This document shows positions 16,656-25,973 of a DNA stretch of 64,000 bases, piece by piece (positions within the stretch are counted from its first letter, which is position 1; each line of letters begins with the position of its first letter). The stretch is taken from positions 310,001 to 374,000 of the forward strand of contig NZ_VUNZ01000004.1 of assembly GCF_008386505.1 (NCBI RefSeq), given 5' to 3'. The position numbers and the translations under genes were made by a program. The stretch comes from Chryseobacterium sediminis. Lineage in GTDB: Bacteria > Bacteroidota > Bacteroidia > Flavobacteriales > Weeksellaceae. Under the pieces are notes generated by a model. The model was not told the origin of the DNA. It worked only from the letters and a program-made list of their open reading frames with translations, and did no database searches.

Positions 16656-17510
16656 TTAATTTTTATCTAGCCACGACTGTACGAGTTCAGAATGTTCTTC
16701 CACCCATTCTTTGGCAGCTGCTTCTTTATTTTTACTCTGTTCCATCTGAACTAAAAGATCAGCCATATTGGTATCATCAAAATGGATTTTAGAAAAGAAT
16801 TTTGCCAATTCCGGATGATCTTTACCAAAGCTTTTTCTTGAATATGTTTTAATTTGTTCTGATTCTCCAAATATCTTTTTGGGATCATCAAGAAACTTAA
16901 GCTTCATTTTACCAAACATCCAGTGGGGCTGCCAACCCGTTACCACAATCCATTGTTTACGTTGTATGGCATTTTGCAACTCGGTGATCATGGCAATGGT
17001 AGAGGAATTGATCTGCTGATAATCCAGTTGATAATCAATAATCGCTTTATCAGTTCCGGTGGTTAATCCTGCCCCTTTTTCAATTCCGATAATTCTGTGA
17101 TTGAATTGATCCTTATGTTGATTAAGTTCTTCAATAGAATTAACAGGAACATATTCCGGAACAACCAATCCTATACGTCCGTTATCATAATTGGTTCCAA
17201 GATGAGTTAATCCCGGAAATTTAGCAAGCTTTTTAGCATGCGTGTAAGGAAGCCAGACCCCCATGAAAAGGTCTGTATCTTCATTATTCATCGAAGCCAG
17301 AATCATATCTGTAGAGGCTTTTTGAATAATTACATGATAGCCCTGCTGGTCCAGAATAGCTTTTACAACATGGGTCATGGCAACATCTTCCGCCCAGCCA
17401 TCTACCATTCCGATGGTGATATATTTAGAGTTTTTTATATTTTCACACGAATTTAATGTGGCAAATACCATCATTAAAACTGGTAAAAACAGATATTTTA
17501 ATTGTTTCAT
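16656..17510 (-). CDS. glycine betaine/choline ABC transporter substrate-binding lipoprotein
   Basis: 284 residues. Lipobox LNSC at about residue 22, so lipid-anchored in the periplasm. OpuAC-type features: GMVDGWAEDVAMTHVVKAIL, DTDLFMGVWLPYTH, and VVTGWQPHWMFGKMKLKFLDDP; the Trp residues are those that form the aromatic cage for quaternary ammonium ligands in this family. It is the third gene of proV-proW-proX-type order on the minus strand, starting one base after the permease stop. Supplies compatible solute in osmotic stress. Confidence 0.9.
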   Translation of the reverse strand: MKQLKYLFLPVLMMVFATLNSCENIKNSKYITIGMVDGWAEDVAMTHVVKAILDQQGYHVIIQKASTDMILASMNNEDTDLFMGVWLPYTHAKKLAKFPGLTHLGTNYDNGRIGLVVPEYVPVNSIEELNQHKDQFNHRIIGIEKGAGLTTGTDKAIIDYQLDYQQINSSTIAMITELQNAIQRKQWIVVTGWQPHWMFGKMKLKFLDDPKKIFGESEQIKTYSRKSFGKDHPELAKFFSKIHFDDTNMADLLVQMEQSKNKEAAAKEWVEEHSELVQSWLDKN

Positions 17511-17511
17511 C

Positions 17512-18339
17512 TTATTGCTTTTTCTTTACAAATCCCTGGGTAATCCTGTCTAGGATAATGGCTAAAATCACAACGGATAATCCACTTTCAAATCCTAATC
17601 CGATATCCAGATTATTAATTCCTTCCAGTACTTTTTCTCCTAAACCACCCGCGGCAATCATTCCTGCAATCACTACCATGGATAATGATAAAAGTATGGT
17701 TTGATTGATTCCGGTCAAAATCGTTTTCATCGCTAAAGGAAGCTCTACTTTAAACAAAATCTGACGGTTGGTTGCTCCAAAAGCTCTGGCTGCCTCCACA
17801 ATGTCTTTTGGAACGGCTTCAATTCCCAATGCTGTTAACCGTACCGCGGGCGGCATTGCAAAAATGATGGTTGCAAAAGCTCCGGGTACTTTACCGATAC
17901 TGAAAAACAGTACGGCAGGAATCAGATACACAAATGCCGGCATAGTTTGCATTAAATCAAGTAAAGGGCGGATGATTTTGTCTGCTATTTTGCTTTTAGC
18001 TGCCAGAATTCCGAGAGGAATAGAAAGGATAAGAGCAGTAATGGTTGATACAAAAATAAGTGCCAGTGTTTCCATGGTTTCTTTCCATAATCCCATTAAA
18101 AAGATTAAACTCAATCCGGCAGCAGTTACTACCGCAATACCTTTTCCTGCTTTCCATAGCGCCAGTAATGTAAAAAAGAGAATGATTACATAAAAGGGTG
18201 TGTTTGTGAGAATCCATTCAATTCCCATGATAGAGGAATTTCCTACATGTTTTATAACATCAAATACAGGTTTCCCATTTTCTGTGAGCCAATTGATTGC
18301 AGTTTCTACATATTGACCTATATCTATAGTTTTATTCAT
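17512..18339 (-). CDS. glycine betaine ABC transporter permease
   Basis: 275 residues with six to seven membrane segments. The EAA loop for coupling to the ATPase is seen as DIVEAARAFGATNRQILFKVELPLAMKTI, and VIAGMIAAGGLGEKVLEGI is typical of ProW/OpuAB permeases. The gene is packed one base from each neighbour in the operon. It has a short N-terminal periplasmic segment like ProW of the short type. Confidence 0.92.
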   Translation of the reverse strand: MNKTIDIGQYVETAINWLTENGKPVFDVIKHVGNSSIMGIEWILTNTPFYVIILFFTLLALWKAGKGIAVVTAAGLSLIFLMGLWKETMETLALIFVSTITALILSIPLGILAAKSKIADKIIRPLLDLMQTMPAFVYLIPAVLFFSIGKVPGAFATIIFAMPPAVRLTALGIEAVPKDIVEAARAFGATNRQILFKVELPLAMKTILTGINQTILLSLSMVVIAGMIAAGGLGEKVLEGINNLDIGLGFESGLSVVILAIILDRITQGFVKKKQ

Positions 18340-18340
18340 C

Positions 18341-19591
18341 TTATTGGTTGTTTGCGATTTCTTTTAATTCAATAATTTCTTCTTCGTTAAACTTGGTTGC
18401 TTCTATGACAAGAGATAACTGGGTGACAAGGCCTAAAAATTTGTTGTCCTCATCAATCACGGCGATGGCTGATTTACTTCCGGAAATCAACGGCAGCATT
18501 TCTTCTACTGTAACTTCAGGATAGACCGAAGGAACATTGCTGTTGATAATTGATTCTACTGTAGGTTCTTTCTTTTTGGCAATTCGGACCACATCGTTAA
18601 GGGTTACAAAGCCCAGAAATTTATTTTGAAAATCTACTACAGGTAAATTTTCTAATCCGGTTGCTCTCATTTTTCTTAAAGCTCCTTCCGGACCATCTTT
18701 TCTGAATCGTACCACGGTGGCTTTATCAAACATAAGAGATTTTGCAGTGATAATTGTTTTACGGTCTACTTTCTCTACGAAAGCTTTCACATAGTCGCTG
18801 GCAGGATTGGTTAAAATATCCTCGGCGGTTCCTATCTGTTCTATGACACCGTCTTTCATAATGACGATACGGTCTCCGATTTTAATAGCCTCATCCAAAT
18901 CATGGGTAATGAAGACAATGGTTTTTTGTAATGTATTCTGCAGTTCAAGCATCTGATCCTGCATTTCAGATTTTATCAATGGATCCAGTGCAGAAAAGGC
19001 TTCATCCATTAGTAATACTTCAGGATCGTTGGCCAAAGCTCTTGCCAATCCTACTCTTTGCTGCATCCCTCCTGAAAGTTGGGAAGGATATTGGTTTTCA
19101 AAGCCGGTTAATCCTACAATATCCAGTGCTTTCTGTGCTTTTTCATCCCGGGAAGCTTTGCTTTCTCCTCTTATTTCCAATCCGAAACCTGCATTATCCA
19201 AAATAGTATGGTGGGGCAGTAATCCGAATTTTTGAAATACCATACTCATTTCCGTTCTTCTTACTTCCAGAAGTTCCTTATTGTTTTTGCCGGTAATATC
19301 ATCGTCATTGATGTATACTTTTCCTGACGTGGGCTCATTCAGCCTGTTGAGGCAGCGTAATAAAGTAGATTTTCCGCTCCCTGATAATCCCATGATGACA
19401 AAAAATTCTCCTTCATAGATTTCAAAACTTGCTTTGTTGATTCCAATGGTACAGCCTGTTTTTTCAAGAATTTCTTTTTTGGAAAAGCCTTTGTCTAAAA
19501 GTTCCTGTGCTTTTTCTTTGTTTTTACCAAAAATAATAGTCAGATCTTCAACTTTAAGTTTTACTTTTCTACTGTTCTCATTTTTTTCCAT
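18341..19591 (-). CDS. glycine betaine ABC transporter ATP-binding protein with CBS domains
   Basis: 416 residues. N-terminal extension (KVKLKVEDLTIIFGKNKEKAQELL) typical of ProV/OpuAA, Walker A MGLSGSGKST, signature LSGGMQQRVGLARAL, Walker B VLLMDEAFSALDP, then HDLDEA. From about residue 275 come two CBS domains (NLPVVDFQNKFLGFVTLNDV, AIAVIDEDNKFLGLVTQL), which in OpuA sense ionic strength or nucleotides and gate transport. First gene of the operon; the long region before it probably gives a leader mRNA. Confidence 0.93.
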   Translation of the reverse strand: MEKNENSRKVKLKVEDLTIIFGKNKEKAQELLDKGFSKKEILEKTGCTIGINKASFEIYEGEFFVIMGLSGSGKSTLLRCLNRLNEPTSGKVYINDDDITGKNNKELLEVRRTEMSMVFQKFGLLPHHTILDNAGFGLEIRGESKASRDEKAQKALDIVGLTGFENQYPSQLSGGMQQRVGLARALANDPEVLLMDEAFSALDPLIKSEMQDQMLELQNTLQKTIVFITHDLDEAIKIGDRIVIMKDGVIEQIGTAEDILTNPASDYVKAFVEKVDRKTIITAKSLMFDKATVVRFRKDGPEGALRKMRATGLENLPVVDFQNKFLGFVTLNDVVRIAKKKEPTVESIINSNVPSVYPEVTVEEMLPLISGSKSAIAVIDEDNKFLGLVTQLSLVIEATKFNEEEIIELKEIANNQ

Positions 19592-20133
19592 ATTCAGAAT
19601 TTTTGAATTAATAAATCGTATAAAAAATTGTACACCAATTCATTATACACTGTTGGTTTTAGTTGTTCTGCTGATGACGATAGGATAAAATAATTTGTTA
19701 AGCTTATAATGATAAAAGCTTTTAACAAAAAAATAGGTACATACAGACCATTTGGCCATATGTTTATTTTTTAATATTTCAATTAGATTATACTCTAGAA
19801 AAAGAGTGTATCATGTAAAAAGAAGTTAATCTTTTACATAGATTCTACAATTAAATTACTGATGAGGTAATTACAGATATGTGTACTGAACAACTTGAAT
19901 TTCTGCATTTCATCAAAATACAGATCATCGTAAAAAACCTGTGTATCAATTTTTTATGACGATGCAAATTTACGAATTATATATTAAATGGATTTTTTTG
20001 GACGTAAGAAGCTGGTTTTAAGTCTGGTTATGGAATGAGAGGGTTTACCGTAATCTGTTCCTTTTATTATTAAAGATAAGGGAATATTGATACGATATAT
20101 TGTAAGAGGATGATTACAGTATAATCAAAGAAA
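19592..20133 (-). promoter_or_regulatory. long leader and promoter region of the betaine transporter operon
   Basis: 542 bp with no gene. On the minus strand TAAATTTG (19965-19972) is an exact -7 element, 374 nt before the ATG. The predicted leader can form several stems: ctatgtaaaag / ctttttacat around 19814-19843, actct-agaaaa-agagt at 19792-19807, and gttaaaagctt / aagcttaac around 19697-19730. I recognise no known riboswitch. The size suggests mRNA-level control. Confidence 0.45.
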
Positions 20134-20499
20134 TTACTTCAGTAAAACGGCAATAATTGCTAATATTGCGGGCAGTGCCTGTACAAAGAATATTTTTTTT
20201 GTAGCAGAAATTGCTCCGTAAATACCAGCCACTGCTACACAACCTAAAAAGAATAATGCCACATTAGTCTGCCATTGCGGATCTTTGATTAAAAATGACC
20301 AGATGAGTCCGGCAGCCAGAAAACCATTATAAAGTCCCTGATTGGCAGCAAGTCCTTTGGTGGGTTTAAACATTTCTGCAGGCAAAGCAGCTTTGAATAC
20401 TTCTTTTCCTTTTGTTTCCCAGGCAAACATTTCCATCCACAGAATGTAGATATGTTCTATTGCGACTAAGGCGATCAAAATTTTTGCAACAATGTCCAT
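20134..20499 (-). CDS. DUF1304-type membrane protein
   Basis: 121 residues in four membrane helices. IEHIYILWMEMFAW and the NQGLYNGFLAAGL segment are the hallmarks of the DUF1304 family, small inner-membrane proteins of unknown function often found beside redox or stress genes. It is divergent from the Crp-like regulator 66 bp away, which may control it. Confidence 0.85.
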   Translation of the reverse strand: MDIVAKILIALVAIEHIYILWMEMFAWETKGKEVFKAALPAEMFKPTKGLAANQGLYNGFLAAGLIWSFLIKDPQWQTNVALFFLGCVAVAGIYGAISATKKIFFVQALPAILAIIAVLLK

Positions 20500-20565
20500 G
20501 ATTTATTGTTTTTTGGAATTGTAAAACTAAAAAAATAAAGTTAAGTTTGAGTATTAATTCTTACA

Positions 20566-21138
20566 ATGGATCCATTCAAAGCACATTTAAATAAATTTAT
20601 TACCATCACTGATGAAGAATATATTTCTATTGTATCATTTTTCGAGGTATTGAATGTAAAAAAGAAACAAAATCTGGTGCTGGAAGGAGAGGTCTGCCGA
20701 ACGATGTATTTTGTTGTGAAAGGATGCCTGAGAAAGTTCTTTATCAATGAAAAAGGGGTAGAGCAGACTACAGAATTTGCCATTGAAAACTGGTGGATTA
20801 CAGATACATTTGCTTATGAAAGACAGATACCAACAGATTTTTCTATACAGGCAGTGGAACATTCTTCTATTCTGGTAATTGATCTGGAGCGTCAGGAAGA
20901 ATTGTTAAAAAAACATCCTGCCATGGAACGGTATTTCCGGATGATCTATCAAAGAGCGTATGCCGCTTCAGAGCGTAGAATCCGTTATTTATATGAAATG
21001 TCCAGAGAAGAACTTTATATGCATTTCAGTACCTTATATCCATGGTTTATTCAAAGAATTCCTCAATATCTTATTGCTTCCTTTTTGAATCTTACTCCGG
21101 AATATCTGAGTGAAATCAGAGCAAAATTACGATCTTAA
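20566..21138 (+). CDS. Crp/Fnr-family transcriptional regulator
   Basis: 190 residues. The cNMP-binding-type beta-roll is clear (QNLVLEGEVCRTMYFVVKGCLRKFF) and the helix RRIRYLYEMSREELY is typical of Bacteroidetes Crp-like regulators. The C-terminal helix-turn-helix is short (IPQYLIASFLNLTPEYLSEIRAKL), normal for this subgroup. The cAMP-binding residues of CRP are not conserved, so the effector is unknown. It stands before a DoxX and an AhpD-like gene and probably regulates them and the divergent DUF1304 gene. Confidence 0.88.
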   Translation: MDPFKAHLNKFITITDEEYISIVSFFEVLNVKKKQNLVLEGEVCRTMYFVVKGCLRKFFINEKGVEQTTEFAIENWWITDTFAYERQIPTDFSIQAVEHSSILVIDLERQEELLKKHPAMERYFRMIYQRAYAASERRIRYLYEMSREELYMHFSTLYPWFIQRIPQYLIASFLNLTPEYLSEIRAKLRS

Positions 21139-21180
21139 ACCAGTTTAAGATTTTTACGGATTATAAGTCGGAAATTTGTC

Positions 21181-21633
21181 ATGTTATTAAAAGCCAATAC
21201 AATGACAGATACAAAAAATCAATTTCCACAGCTATTTTTAAGACTTGCTCTTGCTGTAACTATGCTTTCTGCAGTGGCAGACCGGTTTGGATTATGGAGC
21301 AAAGAAAATTCATCATGGGGAAATATGGCGAACTTTGAAGAATATACAAGACAGCTGACGTTTTTTCTCCCGGAAACAATGAGTACGTTTTCAGCATATG
21401 CCGCTACTTTCTTCGAGATCCTTTTTCCATTGATGCTTATTGCAGGGTTTAAAACTAGAATTGCAGCGTATGGAAGCTGTATTCTGCTGTTGATTTTTGC
21501 CATATCCATGACTATTGCTTCAGGGCCTAAAGCTCCGCTCAACTATTCTGTATGGGTAGGAAGTGCAGCCGCTCTTTTATTGGCAGTACAACAACATTAT
21601 TCTTTAAGTATAGATCAATTAACCAAAAAATAA
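21181..21633 (+). CDS. DoxX-family membrane protein
   Basis: 150 residues, four membrane helices. PQLFLRLALAVTMLSAVADRFGLW, then FFEILFPLMLIAGFKTRIAAYGS are DoxX signatures. An alternative start seven codons in (ATG at 21202, MTDTKNQF) is possible. DoxX proteins are linked with redox and electrophile stress at the inner membrane. It is followed 7 bp later by the AhpD-like gene, forming an operon. Confidence 0.85.
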   Translation: MLLKANTMTDTKNQFPQLFLRLALAVTMLSAVADRFGLWSKENSSWGNMANFEEYTRQLTFFLPETMSTFSAYAATFFEILFPLMLIAGFKTRIAAYGSCILLLIFAISMTIASGPKAPLNYSVWVGSAAALLLAVQQHYSLSIDQLTKK

Positions 21634-21640
21634 TAATATA

Positions 21641-22084
21641 ATGAGCGCAAGATTAAATATTGCAACAGTAGATTCAGCAGCTTATAAAGCGATGATGGGA
21701 TTAGAAGGGTATTTACAGACAACTTCTTTAACACACATTCAGAAAGAATTAATTAAGATCAGGGCTTCACAGATTAATAAGTGTGCTTTTTGCCTTGATA
21801 TGCACACAAAAGATGCGATTAAGTATGGTGAAACTCCTCAAAGAATTTTCATTCTGAACGGATGGACGGAAGCAAAAGAATTCTTTACAGAAGAAGAACA
21901 GGTACTTTTGGCAATGACAGAGGAAATTACGCTGATTAGTCAAAACGGATTAACTGAAGAAACGTTCCAAAAGGCAAAATCATTCTTTGATGATAACCAG
22001 ATCGCTCAGATCATTATGGCTATCATTACAATTAATGCATGGAACAGAATTGCAGTGAGTACTCATCTTCCGATTGCAAAATAA
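21641..22084 (+). CDS. carboxymuconolactone decarboxylase / AhpD-like peroxidase-type protein
   Basis: 147 residues, all helical. The active site CAFCLDMH (Cys48, Cys51, His55) is the AhpD CxxCxxxH motif, preceded by KELIKIRASQIN, a typical context. Such proteins reduce peroxides or transfer thiol electrons as trimers or hexamers. Paired with DoxX and a Crp-like regulator, a role in the response to electrophiles or peroxides is likely. Ends at a strong terminator. Confidence 0.9.
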   Translation: MSARLNIATVDSAAYKAMMGLEGYLQTTSLTHIQKELIKIRASQINKCAFCLDMHTKDAIKYGETPQRIFILNGWTEAKEFFTEEEQVLLAMTEEITLISQNGLTEETFQKAKSFFDDNQIAQIIMAIITINAWNRIAVSTHLPIAK

Positions 22085-22158
22085 TGAAGTAATGAAGCAG
22101 GGAAATGAAGGTGGAAGTTGATGAAGCCTGCATCATCTACGGATATTTACTTTTTACC

Positions 22159-22190
22159 AAACGGCCTTTCAATTTTGAAAGGCCGTTTTA
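22159..22190 (+). terminator. intrinsic terminator after the AhpD-like gene
   Basis: Perfect stem aaacggcctttcaa / ttgaaaggccgttt with a TT loop and a following T-rich stretch. Confidence 0.85.
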
Positions 22191-22199
22191 CTATAAGAT

Positions 22200-22559
22200 G
22201 CAAAGTGACAATGTAACACAGTTTAGGTATTATTCTAAAAATAAATTCTAAGGTTCATTTTATTTTTTAAACCAGAATTACATTGTCTCTCTGTTTCTCG
22301 GATATAAAAGTTGTTTGAATTTTACCCAACCACAAAAGTCACAAAAGGTTTCATTTTAATCCACTTGAGTTTGCTTAAGTAAGTTTAAAATGAAACCGCA
22401 TAAAAGTTCACACAAGATGAAAACCAAAGATTTTCACAAAACTTAGGTGTACTTATTACGCATAAGGTCCGGTTCTGAAAAAAGTTAAGTATTTAAAACT
22501 TTTGTGCTTAAAATAATGAGTATAAAAGTTTAAACAACCTGATACTGTAAGCATTTAAT
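22200..22559. repeat. intergenic repeat region
   Basis: No gene. Contains inverted arms cacaaaaggtttcattttaa / ttaaaatgaaaccgcataaaa (about 22338-22405) and the segments aacttaggtgtacttatta (22440-22458) and ttaagtatttaaaacttttgtg (22484-22505), which recur in similar form at 24839-24906. Looks like a dispersed noncoding repeat. Confidence 0.5.
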
Positions 22560-23528
22560 TTAATAAATTGCTACAGGATTTACATTCACCTGAGTAGAAC
22601 CTACGTATAAAGGCTGTCCCAATACGAATAAAAATTCCCATACTTTTTGTTTAACCAATGGACGGCTATCAATGAGTTCCAGGTTATAAATTCCTTTTTT
22701 AGCCAGCATAAACTGGTTGATAGGGAATTCTTCTTTACTTTTCGGATTAGGATAGACTTCAGAAGCCCATGTGTCTCCTCCAAAAGCTACGATTCCCTGG
22801 TCGGCAAGCCATTTTGCAGCATCCATTCCGATGCCCGGTTCCGTTTCTAAGAACTGTTGATTGTTTTTACCGATCAATTCAAGCCATCCGGTATTGAAAA
22901 GAATGATGTCTCCTTTTCTTAGGGTAAGTCCCTGTTTCTTTAAAACAGATTTGATATCTTCTACCGTAAATTCTGTTCCTCCAGGTACAATTGCTTTACC
23001 ATAATGTGCAGTCATATCAAGCACTACACCTCGGGTTACGAAAGGAGGTACTTTTTCCACACCCAATTTTTTTACGCCTTCTACGGTTACAAAATCTGTC
23101 GCTTTATTTCCGTTATAGTAAATGTTGTCAATACCGATGTGTCCGATACCGTTCAGCTGTGTTCCCACTCCCGTCCATCCGTTGACCAGTTCGTCATTGA
23201 AGGTGAATTTATTAGGACCTATGCTTTTTCCACCCTGTTCTCCAGGCTGAATATTGTATAAATTGAAGCTTCTGTGTCTAAAGGCTGGAAGATTTTTATC
23301 AATAGGAACTGCAAGAGCTAATGTTTTACCTTGTTTTACTAATCCAAGGGCTTGTTTTACAACTTCAGGAGTCAGTAGATTAGCGGCTCCGATTTCGTCC
23401 TGCGCTCCGTAAGCAGATGGATACCATGATTTATCTTCCGGATTTACAAGGGTCTGGGCATTTAAAGAGATGCTGTTGATAGTCAATAAGGTTGCTAACC
23501 CGAATATTTTAATCAGATTATTTTTCAT
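22560..23528 (-). CDS. exported cyclase-family (kynurenine-formamidase-like) metal hydrolase
   Basis: 322 residues with a signal peptide (INSISLNAQ). The family core is visible: GVGTQLNGIGHIGIDNIYYNG, VVLDMTAHYGK, and DIILFNTGWLELI. It is a variant of the HxGTHxDxPxH metal site of kynurenine formamidase in which the first His positions are replaced by the GTQLNGxxH form seen in the larger cyclase subgroup. Substrate unknown; likely hydrolyses or dehydrates a small ring compound in the periplasm. It is preceded by an aldo/keto reductase gene on the same strand, 203 bp away. Confidence 0.82.
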   Translation of the reverse strand: MKNNLIKIFGLATLLTINSISLNAQTLVNPEDKSWYPSAYGAQDEIGAANLLTPEVVKQALGLVKQGKTLALAVPIDKNLPAFRHRSFNLYNIQPGEQGGKSIGPNKFTFNDELVNGWTGVGTQLNGIGHIGIDNIYYNGNKATDFVTVEGVKKLGVEKVPPFVTRGVVLDMTAHYGKAIVPGGTEFTVEDIKSVLKKQGLTLRKGDIILFNTGWLELIGKNNQQFLETEPGIGMDAAKWLADQGIVAFGGDTWASEVYPNPKSKEEFPINQFMLAKKGIYNLELIDSRPLVKQKVWEFLFVLGQPLYVGSTQVNVNPVAIY

Positions 23529-23731
23529 TTTTATGAGGTTTGAGGTTAAGGGGGAGGGAAGCGGAATGCTGGAGGAGGGAGGTTATATTATTGTATTGAT
23601 AATTAAAGGGATTCTATTATTCTGTAGGTAACAATGAGATTCCTCCTTCGTCGGAATGACAATTGAAGTTAAATTGTAAACCAATCCATTTATTATCCGA
23701 TATCAATAGCTTACCCCTTCCGGCGTTTACA

Positions 23732-24715
23732 TTAAATTTCGCTCAAAGCTGAGTTTATGAAGCTTAATTCTTCCTGAGAAAGATCAATAGACATTGCTTT
23801 TGCATTTTCAATGGCTTGCTGTGCATTTCTGGCTCCTGCCAATATTACGGTAATTGCCGGCTGTAGAGTAGTCCATCTTAATACCAGCTGAGAGAGACTG
23901 GCTCCTTTTTCCTGTGCAATAGGTTCAATTTTTTCTAAGAAAGTTTTCACTTTATTCAGATCAAACTGTGAGAAATATCCGTTTCTGTGGTCGTTGTCTT
24001 TTAATTGGTTTTCTTTGAAATATTTACCGGTTAAAAGACCTCTTTCCATTGGACTGTATACGATAATTCCTGAATTGTTTTCCAATGAATAGGGAACAAG
24101 ATCGTTTTCAATAGCACGGTTCAGCATACTGTAAGAAACCTGGTTGCTGGCAAGCTTTAAAGTTCTGTTAGCTTCTTCCATCTGTGCCACGCTATAGTTA
24201 CTTACTCCTGCAGTACGGATTTTTCCCTGTTGAATTAATAACTCCATAGCTTCCATAGTTTCGGAGATAGGCGTTGTGCTGTCGGGCCAGTGGAGCTGTA
24301 AAAGGTCAATATAATCTGTTCCTAATCTTTTTAAGCTTTCTTCAACTTCTTTGATGATGTTTTCTTTGGAAGCTAATTTATATACGGGAATTGTTTTTCC
24401 TTCATCTTCAGCATCAAAGAAAAATTCTCCTTTTCCTTTATTACTTCCGTCCCATACCAATCCGAATTTTGTTAAAAGCTGGATTTTTGAACGGTCTTTT
24501 CCTTTGATCGCTTCACCAATCATTTCTTCACTCAATCCGAACCCGTAGAATGGTGCTGTGTCGATAGAAGTTACTCCATGATCCAATGATGCATGAATAG
24601 AATTGATAGAATCCTGCTTTTCATTACCTCCCCACATATTTCCTCCGATTGCAAATGCTCCGTGTGTGATTGCTGATAATTCTAAATCGGTATTTCCTAA
24701 TTTTCTGTATTCCAT
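23732..24715 (-). CDS. aldo/keto reductase
   Basis: 327 residues, full (beta/alpha)8 length. MEYRKLGNTDLELSAITHGAFAIG, the catalytic Asp/Tyr in SIDTAPFYGFGLSEEMIG, the Lys in LLTKFG, and DLLQLHWPD give the tetrad (Asp, Tyr, Lys, His). NADPH reduction of aldehydes or ketones; substrate not predictable. Same strand as the detoxification operon upstream but separated from it by 213 bp with repeats, so perhaps its own unit. Confidence 0.9.
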   Translation of the reverse strand: MEYRKLGNTDLELSAITHGAFAIGGNMWGGNEKQDSINSIHASLDHGVTSIDTAPFYGFGLSEEMIGEAIKGKDRSKIQLLTKFGLVWDGSNKGKGEFFFDAEDEGKTIPVYKLASKENIIKEVEESLKRLGTDYIDLLQLHWPDSTTPISETMEAMELLIQQGKIRTAGVSNYSVAQMEEANRTLKLASNQVSYSMLNRAIENDLVPYSLENNSGIIVYSPMERGLLTGKYFKENQLKDNDHRNGYFSQFDLNKVKTFLEKIEPIAQEKGASLSQLVLRWTTLQPAITVILAGARNAQQAIENAKAMSIDLSQEELSFINSALSEI

Positions 24716-24774
24716 TTTGTTATAAAATTGTTATGTAAACCACCCCGTCAAAAATTCTTTGAATTTTCGCCACC

Positions 24775-24925
24775 CCTCCAGAGGAGGGAAATTCTCGATG
24801 TTTCAATTGTAGTATCATGAAAATCAGATATTTTCAAAAACTTAAGTGTTCTTATCAACAGTCTGTATTATAACTTTATTTACTTAAGTGTTTAAAACTT
24901 TTGTGACTTTTGTGGTTAAAAATTA
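24775..24925. repeat. intergenic repeat related to 22440-22505
   Basis: aaacttaagtgttcttatca (24838-24857) and cttaagtgtttaaaacttttgtg (24881-24903) match the 22.4-kb region in order and spacing with some differences; a further ttttgtgactttTGTGG follows. No gene here. Confidence 0.5.
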
Positions 24926-24929
24926 TTTG

Positions 24930-25682
24930 TTATTTATTTAATTCTTTTAAAATAGCTTCTCCAACGCTCTTTGCAGATTGAGGATTCTGTCCTGTAATCA
25001 CTCTCTGATCAGCTACTACATGGTTCTGCCAAAGTCCTGATTTTTCAAATTGCGCTCCTCTTTCTTTCAGTTTGTTTTCTAATAAAAAAGGAACTACATC
25101 CGTTAATTTTACTTCAGCTTCCTCTTCATTGGTGAAAGCATTGATTTTCTTTCCGTCTACAAGGTATTTCCCATTATTCAGTTTGATATTCACAAGACCT
25201 GCAGGACCATGACATACACCTGCTACAATACCTCCGTTTTCATAAATTTTTGAAGCGATATCTGCCAGTTCCTTATTGTCTGCAAAATCCCACATGGCTC
25301 CATGTCCACCTGCATAAAATATCGTTGAATATTCTTTCGGGTTCACCTGAGATGGGGTCATAGAATGGTCAATTTTGTTCTTGTATTCTTTGTTTTCCCA
25401 AAACTCTTTGTTTACAGGGTCTTTCAAATCAAATCCGTCCACCGGAGGAGTTCCGCCTTTCGGGCTTACAAAGTCAATTTCATATCCTGCTTTGTGAAGA
25501 ACTTCCCATGGGTGAGAAACTTCTCCCAAATAATATCCTGTATCTTCACCAGTACTTCCTTTTTTATCGTGGCTGGTTACGACAAATAAAATTTTCTTTT
25601 TCATATTTTTTGATTTTTTGGTTTGTGCCTGAGCGAATCCTATTGTGAAGATTGCCAGCATTAAAAACGCTAATTTTTTCAT
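24930..25682 (-). CDS. exported DJ-1/PfpI-family protein (Hsp31-like)
   Basis: 250 residues with a signal peptide (IGFAQAQ), unusual for this family, whose members are mostly cytoplasmic. The DJ-1 core is clear: KILFVVTSHDKKG, GEVSHPWEVL with the conserved Glu, FYAGGHGAMWDF, and the nucleophile elbow GVCHGPAGL with the catalytic Cys and following His. Hsp31-type members act on methylglyoxal or as chaperones. Last gene of a four-gene operon (MdaB, SDR, monooxygenase, this) for reactive carbonyl or quinone stress. Confidence 0.88.
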   Translation of the reverse strand: MKKLAFLMLAIFTIGFAQAQTKKSKNMKKKILFVVTSHDKKGSTGEDTGYYLGEVSHPWEVLHKAGYEIDFVSPKGGTPPVDGFDLKDPVNKEFWENKEYKNKIDHSMTPSQVNPKEYSTIFYAGGHGAMWDFADNKELADIASKIYENGGIVAGVCHGPAGLVNIKLNNGKYLVDGKKINAFTNEEEAEVKLTDVVPFLLENKLKERGAQFEKSGLWQNHVVADQRVITGQNPQSAKSVGEAILKELNK

Positions 25683-25684
25683 GA

Positions 25685-25972
25685 TTAAATGATATTAGTG
25701 ATATAAATCTGTGGTTTTTCCTGAAGCTTTTCATCTACCAAAGCCCCGAAAGCCTGGATGTAAGGCTGTTGATTGTGCTGATCCAGCCCTTCTTTACTCT
25801 TCCAGATTTCATAGAAAACAAATTCGTTTTTGTCTTCAATTCCCTGATGAAGGCTGTAAAGCTCACATGCTTCTTCTTTTATTGTCTCTTTTACCATATT
25901 CTGAAGAACTTCCAGTACTTCTGTCTGATGTTCTTCTTTAGCTTTTATAATTGCTGTAAGGTGAATTTTCAT
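25685..25972 (-). CDS. antibiotic-biosynthesis-monooxygenase-type (putative quinol monooxygenase)
   Basis: 95 residues from the ATG at 25972 (MKIHLTAIIKAKEEH). The frame stays open further upstream but only inside the preceding gene, and 95 residues is the normal size of this dimeric ferredoxin-fold family. Typical pattern: CELYSLHQGIEDKNEFVFYEIWKSKEGLDQH. Homologues such as YgiN oxidise quinols. It sits between the SDR and the DJ-1 gene with gaps of 1 and 2 bp. Confidence 0.88.
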   Translation of the reverse strand: MKIHLTAIIKAKEEHQTEVLEVLQNMVKETIKEEACELYSLHQGIEDKNEFVFYEIWKSKEGLDQHNQQPYIQAFGALVDEKLQEKPQIYITNII

Positions 25973-25973
25973 A

